Origin: Aphrophora alni | Lineage: Eukaryota > Arthropoda > Insecta > Hemiptera > Aphrophoridae | Reading direction: 5' to 3' | NCBI GenBank assembly: GCA_963513935.1 | Contig: OY740770.1 | Span: 87,827,267 to 87,891,266 of the forward strand | DNA length: 64,000 nucleotides | Shown: positions 11,128 to 22,291 of the stretch, in pieces | How positions within the stretch are numbered: the stretch's first letter is position 1 | Layout of the letters: each line of letters starts with the position of its first letter | Program-made: the position numbers and the translations under genes | The notes under the pieces: model-generated | Databases searched by the model: none | The model's input: the letters and a program-made list of their open reading frames with translations, nothing else | Told to the model about the DNA's origin: nothing

Positions 11128-13200
11128 AATTAATTAAATAAAAATTATCAAATGTTGGTATAGTTTTGAAACGTTTGGGCGATTAAAAAATAATTTTAGG
11201 TGATCAAAAAATATAATGTATATAAGGAAGGGCCGTTGGGTAGCCTGGGTAATAAAAAAGGTGCATATGTAAATAAACATGGTCTTTATAGGGAGGGTAC
11301 AGTAAATCTCATTAAAATCGGAAGAGAGTAAAGGCAATAGTTAGTGGGGGGAGGGTTGAGTAGGCTTAATTTCGTTAATCAGTTTTGAAGTAAGATAGTC
11401 AAGGGAAATAATTTATAAAGTTAATTAATTAATTTAGAAAACAAGATTTTAATATGTATAGAAATGGAGTGAGGGGTTTATGTGACCGTCAGTGCAGGGA
11501 AAATTTTTTTGGAATAATTTCATCAACATCCTATCTTTGATGAGCCACTACGTTTGGTTAAAATTGCAGCAACTAATAAGGATTGTTTCCTAATATTAAC
11601 TAGTCGATAGGCTAAGTTTGCTACGAGAGCGATTGTAACTGTACCGTCAATTAATTGTGTAAGTTTTGAATAATATACAGTTTGTTCTAAATCAAGTATG
11701 ACCTAATTAACATAGCTTTTAAGCAAAAGTAGGTATTGAATAAAGATTTCTGCCTACGATGTACTATCAGCTGTATGAGATAAGCCAACCAAGGTCAATA
11801 ACTGTTGACTAGTTTGACTGGTGTAGGCTGTCCTTTAAATACGGAAATAATTTCTTAGGTTATGTCGATTTAAGCTGGAAAAATATTTGAAGTTGTAACA
11901 TAATTTATACATATATCTAAACCTATATACATATAAAATTAATTACAAAAATACATATTTATAAATGGATCGGTGAATAAAAGAATGAAAACAGATTATC
12001 TAAATGAATTTACTTTTAACGTATGCTGTTGAACAGCGAAAGAAAAAAAAATCTTTGATTATTTTTTTTAGAACAATGCAATGCATTAGTTCATTCAGTA
12101 AAAAAAAATATATTAATTTTCTTCTCATTTGATTGGCTTCTTTTTTATTTTGCAATCTTAAACTGTATTAACTAAAATATGATTACTGACGGAAATAATT
12201 TTAAACTGATAAATTACAATAAAATGCATTAAATTTGGAAAAAGAAATTAATATTTCTAACTATAGATAATTAATGTAATTAAATAGTTAACTCACCATT
12301 TTGGCAGACAGGATGTTAATAAAACTGGACCAAATTTATATTGGTTACTTACCATTTTAGATATAAGTTCGCGGGGATAAAAAAGAGTAATTTAAAAGTT
12401 ATATTTATAGAAACGGAATTTAGATTTCGCGAAAAAAGGTTGTGCAACACTAGTGTAGGGCTAAAAGATAGTTTAATTTATAAAAGAAAGGATTTAATTT
12501 ACTCGGAATTTTATAAAACGGAAATTTAGCAAAAAGAAAACACGTGTAGCCAGCCATTTGAGACCTGTCACCCAGTGCACTAAAACCCGTTATACTCTTA
12601 AAATTTAGGGTTTATTATTATTTAATTTTACTTTTCATTTATTTAGACACGACCAAAAGAACCCGGAACAAAAGACAAAGCCCTTTTCTCTGCAACGTTA
12701 GTGAGAGAGGGGGTACGGTTTGGGTGGTACATGGATCTACCTTGTTATGCATTGCCGTGTCGTGCGATCGCGTGCTAAAATTAATATAAGTACACTGGGC
12801 GAATCTCAACCTAGGCTAGCCATTTTTGACGATTATTCCTACCAACTAATTTACTAAAACTAAACAATTTAGGCTAAAACCAATATTAATATTAACTACA
12901 CTGTATTGGCACAACATGTCGGTCTAATATAAAGACCTATCATGGCCGTGTATTAGTTCGACTAATAATTTTACGAAAAACTAAAACGCGATGCGCCCAG
13001 ATTTAAACCCTAGGGCCGTACCGGCCCTTTTCCTTTAGGTTTAGCAGGGCATAGTTAATAACTTCGGCACTGTAATAAATCAAAGATGATCACTGTCAGA
13101 TTTCTTCCCTCACAGGTGGTTCATGCACTACTCGCCGCTTATCTAGTGCCGTGCGTACATACCAGATGGTGAAGGGGAGGGGGAGGAAGTGGTAACTAAT
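11128..13200. other. unassigned intergenic DNA
   Basis: No credible gene is visible. The stretch is AT-rich to about 12540 and then more GC-containing to about 13190. It holds several G-rich tracts (11345, 12712, 13177) of the sort found in LTR U3 regions and polypurine tracts. The block 12545-12850 shares short ordered motifs (CCAGCCA, AAAGACAAAGC, AGCCATTTTT followed by ACGA) with 31445-31735 on the same strand, so both may be remnants of one repeat family. Confidence 0.3.
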
Positions 13201-13226
13201 CACTACAATTTGAATATTATTTTGGC

Positions 13227-13512
13227 GATTAGCCATCTCAATCAAATATAATACCTACAAGATAAAACAATAAAAAATATACTATGTACACAATCCTAAC
13301 CTAATAATCCACAGTACAACAATGAACGAAATACATACAACAAAAGCTAATATTTTGATGTTTTAGTGTGGTGATTAGCCTACTAAATCAAATACAATAA
13401 TATACACAAGATAAAACAATAAAAAATATACTATATACACAATCAAAATATAATAACCACAGTAAAACACTCCTCATTATAACACTGAACGCAATAACTC
13501 ACAACAAAAGCT
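13227..13512 (+). repeat. imperfect direct repeat, two copies of about 130-140 bp
   Basis: Blocks 13227-13350 and 13376-13512 share the core AAGATAAAACAATAAAAAAT followed by ATACTAT, a TACACAATC block, and the ending ACAACAAAAGCT. They differ by small indels. No coding potential is visible. Confidence 0.7.
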
Positions 13513-13574
13513 GCCATAGTTGACAAAAGGCATGGATAGAAAACGAAACATGAAACTAGGTCACTTGAATACTT

Positions 13575-14290
13575 TACCCAATGCTCACTTTTTTTTTTTT
13601 TTTTTTGTGGAGGTGAAAATCTTCAAAAAGACACCATTGCACGCAATGGTAGTGTGGGATTTTTACCCACTAAAAACACCCCCGGTTATCATAACCAGTC
13701 CACCAGACCGACAAACGATTTTATTTTCTTGCAAAGAGTCGCTGTGTATGAGAGAATTAATAGCTAAATACTCTCCGCTACATTAAGCCATTAGATCATG
13801 AGGCTTCTTTCTGCTAAGGCGACGGATGTCACCGCCTACGTTTAGTACACTTAGCATGTCAGGATTTACATGCTTCCGCAATCGCATGTCATGTCCACAT
13901 GCATACCTCTTCATCTCCTCCATTACCAGGCCAATTCGCAGGTCACGATGGAGATCTTTATTTCTTACGTACCATGGCGCGTTGACCATTCCTCGCAGTA
14001 CTTTGTTCTGAAATTTTTGAATCATCTGAGCATTTGTGTTCTTTGTACAGCCCCATAATTGAATGCCATACGTCCACACTGGCTTCAAAATTTGTTTATA
14101 AAGCAAGATTTTGTTTTCGATCGACAGTCCGGAGTTACGTCCGAGCAGCCAGTAAAGGTTTCGATACTTGATGTTCAGTTCCTCTTTTTTCTTTTTCACA
14201 TGCCCCTTCCACTTGAGCTTTACATCCAGGGTCATACCCAAATATTTAGCAATGCTCAATTAATGCTCAAAATAAATACCCAATGCTCAC
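13575..14290 (-). mobile_element. 5'-truncated Jockey-like LINE with target-site duplication
   Basis: The sequence TACCCAATGCTCAC occurs at 13575-13588 and again at 14277-14290. Between them lies, on the minus strand, the C-terminal part of a reverse-transcriptase ORF, a 3' untranslated region of about 180 bases and an 18-base poly(A) tail (T run at 13589-13606). This is the classical signature of target-primed reverse transcription with 5' truncation. The first 20 or so bases at the 5' junction are short duplicated filler containing ATGCTCAA. Confidence 0.9.
13783..14259 (-). pseudogene. Jockey-like LINE reverse transcriptase, C-terminal fragment
   Basis: The 158-residue frame contains the conserved C-terminal RT block: KYLGMTLDVKLKWKGHV (motif around domain 7), LLYKQILKPVWTYGIQLWGC, and QNKVLRGMVNAPWYVRN. 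These are typical of arthropod Jockey-clade elements. The catalytic domain and endonuclease are missing because the insertion is 5'-truncated, so no active enzyme can be made. No internal stop is present, which agrees with a fairly recent insertion. Confidence 0.88.
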
Positions 14291-15640
14291 GACAAACAAA
14301 CTACCTGCTTCAAAAGCAGAGCTTAGACTAAATATGAAACTAGAGAATGGCAATATGACCCGGATTCGGGTCCTACGCACCCTGCGCCAGACAGCTGGGA
14401 CCCGGATTCGGGCCCACCGCACTCAACATGTTAAAATACACTAACACTTAATTAGTTGGTCTAATGTTAACTTATTTTATATTTAAGTGCTATTACATAA
14501 GAAGTTTATATGTTGACAGTAACTGGAGAGCAGAAGTTACAAGATGCTTAAGCACTCTTATATTGCAGCAGATAGTTCACATTGTGGTGTATCTATGCTT
14601 CATCACGTCACAGCGTTACCACTTGTTTGTATGGACTGTGTTTTCTCCGAAGCTCCTTTATTTAGGTTCTCAGACACTCTTGTATATGTTTCTTATTAAC
14701 TGTACACAATTGCTAATACTATGTACAAACATAATAAAATGAATATTTATTATATAATATTAACTTCCCTTTCACAACGTCCTTGTAATATATCCCAACC
14801 CTAAAAAGTAGTACACAAAAATGCATAACTAAACCAGCTAAAACACACACCCACACATTCATGTATGTTGATAACTTGGTAAATAGCAGATCTCATATTT
14901 GTTCATATTTAAAAAGAGCCTCCACCAACTTTGCTATTTTCTATAATTAGTTCTGGAAAACCTTTTAGTAGTTGAAAATACAAGCAAAATAATAGGCTTA
15001 TCAAGAGTATGTTGGACATAGAAACTATCTTTGAATACCTGTCTTATATTTAATATTTTACATAACACGGTGCAACAATTTTATACTTCATGTTATTTAA
15101 TATAATTAAAATTATATTCCAGCTTCTACATATTTTTTGTATGGCAAAATTATGTAGAAGATGTTGACCAGAAAAGATCAAAATGTTGTATACGGTACCA
15201 TATTGTTTTTACACCAGTGTCACACATTTATTTAGCTTTGACAATTAAGACTTAAACCAAAATATGTAACTATTAGTAATCTATTAATTCAGCACTTGTA
15301 TTTCTGCTAAATCTATTTATGCACAACTATATCAATTTCCTAATGATATCGATAATTAAAGGAAGCAATGAATGTTTAGCTAGATTTCAATATTTATTTG
15401 GTGATTTAGTTTTTTGGGAGGTTATAAAAAAACTAAATAATGTAATTTTTGACGCTTTTATCACGAGTTTTGGTAGTGGAACATGTGGAGAAAAAACAGC
15501 CATACCAATTTTATTTGAATTGTGCAAATTGTATCATCAAGACATGAAATGGCAGCTAATCAATACAATTTAGATTGTTCAGATATTAGTATTTAGAAGA
15601 AAAAATGTAAAAATTAAATATTCTGAAGGAATCACTATAA
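14291..15640. other. unassigned intergenic DNA
   Basis: Contains two copies of a palindrome-like ACCCGGATTCGGG motif at about 14357 and 14400. Apart from that it holds only short low-complexity frames. A plus-strand frame at 15319-15573 (MHNYINFLMISIIKGSNECL...) is free of stops for 84 codons, but I recognise nothing in it. Confidence 0.3.
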
Positions 15641-15649
15641 GGATTAATC

Positions 15650-16590
15650 TTCTTCTTTTTCAATTAGGCGCTCTTTCTCTTTTCCATGTTGAGCATAAGG
15701 GCTTATTGCGCTATCCTAAATAGAAAATAAATTATTAAATGACCCTATGACATCTCCAAGCTCCACTAACTTCATAATATTGCTGTTTAGGTTGTCTAAG
15801 GGATTGTCTCTTTGTAAAAGATCCAAGGATCACAGTTTTTTCACAATCTTCCTCTTGCATGTCACATTTTTTACATGAGGCTCCACAGTAAATATGCCCA
15901 ACCTATGCATAATTATGTTTTCTCAAGTAGCAAATTATATCACCTTCCTTATATTGCACCTGTCTATTGAGATGATGTCAGATCCAATTTGTGGGGGAGC
16001 GAAGTTAGGGTTTGCTTATTCTTAGACCTGAGGTACTCTTCTAAACCCAAATGCTGATGACTTATATCGCCAACATCTTGAATATGCCAAAGAATGGTCC
16101 TATGAATTTAACTGCTATTATTTTTAGCCAACAAATTTACTCATTCCCACTAATTTTAGTATGTTGAGGAACCCAACAAAATGTCTGTTTATTTCCTCCA
16201 GTATAATGTCATTCTGAAACAGTCGCAGACGTTGACCTGAGCTCATTGAAAACATATCTCATTCCGTCCTTCTCTTTAGCCATTCCTTGCTGTATTACCA
16301 CTGTAAATCGTTATGAAAAGGAATATTGCACCTTCATATTGTCGGAGATAATTTCGAATGTGTAATCTCACATGACCATAGATATTATTCTGGAGTATCC
16401 TGGACAATCCTGTGTACATCTTCATAGTTCCTCACATTGTAGGCAATATGTATTTCTCCTTGCCACTATCTTTATGAACAGATTCAGTGAAGAAATATTC
16501 AGACAACAGTCCAAGGCTGCACTAGGAGTACTAGTAATTGATCTTGTAACTCCAAAAATGTCATTTGTAGAATTTTCAGCTATCTAGTAG
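15650..16590 (-). pseudogene. LINE fossil: RT C-terminus and RNase H
   Basis: Conceptual reading of the minus strand in shifting frames gives GVTRSITSTPSAALDCCLNI followed by LFIKIVARRNTYCL near 16430-16560, the TPTAALE...Y-I-A-R-A-R-L block that ends many LINE reverse transcriptases. Then FCWVPQHTKISGNE and VNLLAK appear near 16125-16190, the RNase H block WVPxHxGIxGNExADxLAK. A Cys-rich segment CKKCDMQEEDCEKT follows near 15860. Many stops and frameshifts break it. Such an RT plus RNase H order fits I/Loa/R1-like LINEs. The remnant is unrelated to the fresh Jockey insertion 1.4 kb to the left. Confidence 0.7.
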
Positions 16591-16826
16591 TTGATTCTTA
16601 GACTCCTATTTATGGCCACCACACAATGGGACCATAAACCACCCGAGAACAATGAAGCAAGAAGATTAGTTTTTACTTCAACCTCCTTTTGTCTCTCTGT
16701 CTGTCTGCGTGATTGGACATTCGGACCATTGGACGTGTGTGGAACACAGACAGAAATACCAAAACAGAAATTGGGTTCTTTATCCATTCTCTCGCAAGAT
16801 TTACTGTGATTCAGTTAACTGCTGTA
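16591..16826. other. short unassigned segment before the satellite
   Basis: Overlapping open frames on both strands (72 and 67 codons) cover a slightly GC-richer block. I recognise no domain. It may be the upstream remainder of the LINE fossil. Confidence 0.25.
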
Positions 16827-19800
16827 GTACTATTAAGTTGACCAAACAGGTATAACCCAACAACAGTGATCAAATTTTGGATAAAACCAACAAGGGTGAT
16901 CAAATAGTATGTTAAAAACCAACATTCTAGTTAACTATTTCAACAAATACTATTCAGTTGACCCAACAGGTATAACCCAACAAAAGTGATCAAATTGTGG
17001 ATAAAACCCAAAAAGGTGATCAAATTGTTTGTTAAAAACCAACATTCTAGTTAACTATTTCAACAATTACTATTCAGTTGACCCAACAGGTATAACCCAA
17101 CAAAAGTGATCAAATTGTGGATAAAACCCAAAAAGGTGATCAAATTGTTTGTTAAAAACCAACATTCTAGTTAACTATTTCAACAAATACTATTCTGTTA
17201 ACCCAACAGGTATAACCCAACAAAAGTTATCAAATCGTGGATAAAACCAACAAAGGTGATCAAATTGTTTGTTAAAAACCAACATTCTAGTTAACTATTT
17301 CAACAAATACTATTCAGTTGACCCAACAAAAGTTATCAAATTGTGGATAAAACCAACAAAGGTGATCAAATTGTTTGTTAAAAACCAACATTCTAGTTAA
17401 CTATTTCAACAAATACTATTCAGTTGACCCAACAGGTATAACCCAACAAAAGTTATCAAATTGTGGATAAAACCAACAAAGGTGGTCAAATTGTTTGTTA
17501 AAAACCAACATTCTAGTTAACTATTTCAACAAATACTATTCAGTTGACCCAACAAAAGTTATCAAATTGTGGATAAAACCAACAAAGGTGATCAAATTGT
17601 TTGTTAAAAACCAACATTCTAGTTAACTATTTCAACAAATACTATTCAGTTGACCCAACAAAAGTTATCAAATTGTGGATAAAACCAACAAATGTGATCA
17701 AATTGTTTGTTAAATACCAACATTCTAGTTAACTATTTCAACAAATACTATTCAGTTGACCCAACAGGTATAACCCAACAAAAGTGATCAAATTGTGGAT
17801 AAAACCAAAAAAGGTGATCAAATTGTTTGTTAAAAACCAACATTCTAGTTAACTATTTCAACAAATACTATTCAGTTGACCCAACAAAAGTTATCAAATT
17901 GTGGATAAAACCAACAAAGGTGATCAAATTGTTTGTTAAAAACCAACATTCTAGTTAACTATTTCAACAAATACTATTCAGTTGACCCCACAAAAGTGAT
18001 CAAATTGTGGATAAAACCAAAAAAGGTGATCAAATTGTTTGTTAAAAACTAACATTCTAGTTAACTATTTCAACAAATACTATTCAGTTGACCCAACAAA
18101 AGTTATCAAATTGTGGATAAAACCAACAAAGGTGATCAAATTGTTTGTTAAAAACCAACATTCTAGTTAACTATTTCAACAAATACTATTCAGTTGACCC
18201 AACAAAAGTTATCAAATTGTGGATAAAACCAACAAAGGTGATCAAATTGTTTGTTAAAAACCAACATTCTAGTTAACTATTTCAACAAATACTATTCAGT
18301 TGACCCCACAAAAGTGATCAAATTGTGGATAAAACCAAAAAAGGTGATCAAATTGTTTGTTAAAAACCTACATTCTAGTTAACTATTTCAACAAATACTA
18401 TTCAGTTGACCCAACAGGTATAACCCAACAAAAGTGATCAAATTGTGGATAAAACCAAAAAAGGTGATCAAATTGTTTGTTAAAAACCAACATTCTAGTT
18501 AACTATTTCAACAAATACTATTCAGTTGACCCAACAAAAGTTATCAAATTGTGGATAAAACCAACAAAGGTGATCAAATTGTTTGTTAAAAACCAACATT
18601 CTAGTTAACTATTTCAACAAATACTATTCAGTTGACCCCACAAAAGTGATCAAATTGTGGATAAAACCAAAAAAGGTGATCAAATTGTTTGTTAAAAACT
18701 AACATTCTAGTTAACTATTTCAACAAATACTATTCAGTTGACCCAACAAAAGTTATCAAATTGTGGATAAAACCAACAAAGGTGATCAAATTGTTTGTTA
18801 AAAACCAACATTCTAGTTAACTATTTCAACAAATACTATTCAGTTGACCCAACAAAAGTTATCAAATTGTGGATAAAACCAACAAAGGTGATCAAATTGT
18901 TTGTTAAAAACCAACATTCTAGTTAACTATTTCAACAAATACTATTCAGTTGACCCAACAAAAGTTATCAAATTGTGGATAAAACCAACAAATGTGATCA
19001 AATTGTTTGTTAAATACCAACATTCTAGTTAACTATTTCAACAAATACTATTCAGTTGACCCAACAGGTATAACCCAACAAAAGTGATCAAATTGTGGAT
19101 AAAACCAAAAAAGGTGATCAAATTGTTTGTTAAAAACCAACATTCTAGTTAACTATTTCAACAAATACTATTCAGTTGACCCAACAAAAGTTATCAAATT
19201 GTGGATAAAACCAACAAAGGTGATCAAATTGTTTGTTAAAAACCAACATTCTAGTTAACTATTTCAACAAATACTATTCAGTTGACCCCACAAAAGTGAT
19301 CAAATTGTGGATAAAACCAAAAAAGGTGATCAAATTGTTTGTTAAAAACTAACATTCTAGTTAACTATTTCAACAAATACTATTCAGTTGACCCAACAAA
19401 AGTTATCAAATTGTGGATAAAACCAACAAAGGTGATCAAATTGTTTGTTAAAAACCAACATTCTAGTTAACTATTTCAACAAATACTATTCAGTTGACCC
19501 AACAAAAGTTATCAAATTGTGGATAAAACCAACAAAGGTGATCAAATTGTTTGTTAAAAACCAACATTCTAGTTAACTATTTCAACAAATACTATTCAGT
19601 TGACCCCACAAAAGTGATCAAATTGTGGATAAAACCAAAAAAGGTGATCAAATTGTTTGTTAAAAACCTACATTCTAGTTAACTATTTCAACAAATACTA
19701 TTCAGTTGACCCAACAGGTATAACCCAACAAAAGTGATCAAATTGTGGATAAAACCAAAAAAGGTGATCAAATTGTTTGTTAAAAACCAACATTCTAGTT

Positions 19801-20597
19801 AACTATTTCAACAAATACTATTCAGTTGACCCAACAAAAGTTATCAAATTGTGGATAAAACCAACAAAGGTGATCAAATTGTTTGTTAAAAACCAACATT
19901 CTAGTTAACTATTTCAACAAATACTATTCAGTTGACCCCACAAAAGTGATCAAATTGTGGATAAAACCAAAAAAGGTGATCAAATTGTTTGTTAAAAACT
20001 AACATTCTAGTTAACTATTTCAACAAATACTATTCAGTTGACCCAACAAAAGTTATCAAATTGTGGATAAAACCAACAAAGGTGATCAAATTGTTTGTTA
20101 AAAACCAACATTCTAGTTAACTATTTCAACAAATACTATTCAGTTGACCCAACAAAAGTTATCAAATTGTGGATAAAACCAACAAAGGTGATCAAATTGT
20201 TTGTTAAAAACCAACATTCTAGTTAACTATTTCAACAAATACTATTCAGTTGACCCCACAAAAGTGATCAAATTGTGGATAAAACCAAAAAAGGTGATCA
20301 AATTGTTTGTTAAAAACCTACATTCTAGTTAACTATTTCAACAAATACTATTCAGTTGACCCAACAGGTATAACCCAACAAAAGTTATCAAATTGTGGAT
20401 AAAACCAACAAAGGTGATCAAATTGTTTGTTAAAAACCAACATTCTAGTTAACTATTTCAACAAATACTATTCAGTTGACCCAACAGGTATAACCCAACA
20501 AAAGTGATCAAATTGTGGATAAAACCAAAAAAGGTGATCAAATTGTTTGTTAAAAACCAACATTCTAGTTAACTATTGCAACAAATACTATTCAGTT
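16827..20597 (+). repeat. satellite array, 106/120-bp monomers, block 1
   Basis: About 34 tandem monomers occur in two length classes. The 120-bp form has 14 extra bases (CAGGTATAACCCAA) that the 106-bp form lacks, and the indel is flanked by the direct repeat ACCCAACA. Within each monomer two sub-repeats of about 32-35 bp can be seen: AAAGTGATCAAATTGTGG...AACCAAC and AAAGGTGATCAAATTGTTTG...AACCAAC. From 17751 to 20350 the monomers form four exact-length 650-bp higher-order units. It has no coding role, because the open frames across it are only a by-product of the repeat period. Confidence 0.97.
17751..20350 (+). repeat. 650-bp higher-order repeat, four tandem units
   Basis: Each unit is one 120-bp monomer followed by five 106-bp monomers carrying diagnostic variants in fixed order: GTTATC, then CCCCACAAAAGTG with AAAAACTAAC, then two GTTATC forms, then a variable last monomer. 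Units start at 17751, 18401, 19051 and 19701. The last monomer is of type AAAAACCTAC in units 1, 3 and 4, and of type TAAATACC in unit 2 and in the monomer before unit 1. So 17644-18943 looks duplicated as 18944-20243. Confidence 0.93.
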
Positions 20598-21558
20598 TGT
20601 AATAATGTGCAAAATTAGAATTAGAGTTTACCACACATTTAAGAGTGCGCGATAAAAGTACAAGGGAGGGGGAAGCTATTGTAACAATATTCAGGCTTCA
20701 GTAAATTCATTCATAGGAACAAGATAGATTTTCAAGACAACAAAAATAAATAACCATGTTTAATATTAGTATAACATAATTAACTACAAGTGTTTAATTT
20801 TAGTATAACATAAGTGATTACAAGTGTTTATTTGTTTTATAAGTATTTAATAATGTGTGCGAGGAAGTAAGGGTGTGTGAACTGTTTGTAACAGCAAAAT
20901 GAGGACCGGTTTCCAGTTATAGATAGGAGAAAACGTGGTAAGACAGTCTTAGTTTGGAAGTAGAGATGGTAAGATGCATTTTTGGACAGTCTAGTTTCAG
21001 TATTCAAAGTGGTCAAAAGCTTTTTGTAAAATGTAGTGCTAATGTATGGAAGATCGGTTATTCGAGCATAGACATGTATTAGTGAATGACGTTTGCTAAT
21101 AAATTGACTTTTTGTTAAATAAAAAGACAGAGAGCGTATATTTTGTATAGGTGATGTAGTATTTGCACGTGTTCGACGAAAAACGAACAATGAACTTTTG
21201 TGGTAGACATAACTTCTTAAGAAAATAAAGAACTGTATATTTTGTGTCAAAAGACGTTTTTAAGAAGTATTATCGACGTGGGAAACCAAAATTAAGTCAA
21301 CAAGATTTCTCATCATGTGTGAACAATTGCCAGATATCATCACAAAAGCTTATATCTCAACTAACAGGAAAACTGGATGTAAATTCAACAAAGGACCTGA
21401 ACTTTCCTGAAAACTGCAATGCAAATGAACTGCAACGTACGAACCACAGAGTGCTATCTACAGACAATTTTCAAATAAAACCGATGTCGTGGTATAGACA
21501 TCTTATGTTAGCTATAGATTAAGTAATTATATTGTGTTTTTTAATGAATTTTGCTATA

Positions 21559-21597
<39 letters not shown>

Positions 21598-22038
21598 TTG
21601 ATAATTTAATAATTTTAATAAAAATGATTCAAGATAAAGAAATAAAATTTAGAAGCATTCAACATTTAAAATAAATCTCCTTCAGAGATATTCAAAGTAA
21701 TTCAATTTAAAATTAAAAAAGAAAGTAAACTGTTGCAACTTTTAAAATAAAAATTTAAATTTATTGAATTAGTCTCTTTATTAGAGACGATGAAAAGAAA
21801 AACCAGAATTATCTAAAATAATATTTATGTGTATTTTCATAATATGTTTAAATGATATGTTCTTGTGTATAAATATTCTCTGTTTTAATAAATGTTTTTT
21901 GTTAATATTTCAGTAAAAGTGTTTTCATTACAATACCAGATTTCACTGTGAGTACACTTATAAAAGAACTTTCGACCCCAGAGATTTTAAAGTTAATAAA
22001 TTTAATAAATTCAATTTTTTTTATATAAATAATGACCA
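20598..22038 (+). repeat. LTR (copy B of the TGTAAT... family)
   Basis: Opens TGTAATAATG, has GGGAGGGGGAAG about 70 bases in, and ends ...GACCA seven bases before TGGCGCCC. The last 150 bases resemble copy A. A 137-codon minus-strand frame (20837-21250) and a 92-codon plus-strand frame (21244-21522) lie inside it without recognisable domains. A (TA)n microsatellite sits at about 21558-21592. Confidence 0.7.
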
Positions 22039-22291
22039 CTAGGTCTGGCGCCCAATATTAATCAATTAACAATAATTAAATTCAATTTCAATATTAAATA
22101 AATAACGTAGGAACTCTTCAAGTTCAAAAAATAATTTTTTTTTATTTTTAAATAGCTTCACTATTCAGATAAAGCCTGCTTTTTGAATTACTTCAAATTG
22201 TCGCTCAACGTGTGGCATTTTTTAATAAATAAAAGTAACTTTCTTTCTTTTAAAATAAATAAAAAAAGCCCCTGCTTTTTGAATTACTACA
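20598..22291 (+). mobile_element. LTR-retrotransposon remnant inserted in the satellite
   Basis: The insert begins TGTAATAATG exactly where the satellite stops, and ends ...ATTACTACA exactly where it resumes. AGTT is present on both sides (20594-20597 and 22292-22295), so it looks like a TG...CA insertion with a 4-bp target duplication. It holds an LTR (20598-22038), a primer-binding-like TGGCGCCCAA at 22046 and about 240 bases of leader. The gag, pol and a recognisable 3' LTR are missing, so the element has lost its body by internal deletion. The sequence GCTTTTTGAATTACT occurs twice near its end (22182 and 22275). Confidence 0.7.

Noticed and set aside
14464..14742. 92-codon plus-strand frame
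   Set aside because: Hydrophobic low-complexity composition with no recognisable motif or flanking signals.
20837..21250. 137-codon minus-strand frame inside LTR copy B
   Set aside because: No recognised domain, lies wholly within an LTR, and has no equivalent frame in copies A, C or D that I could see.
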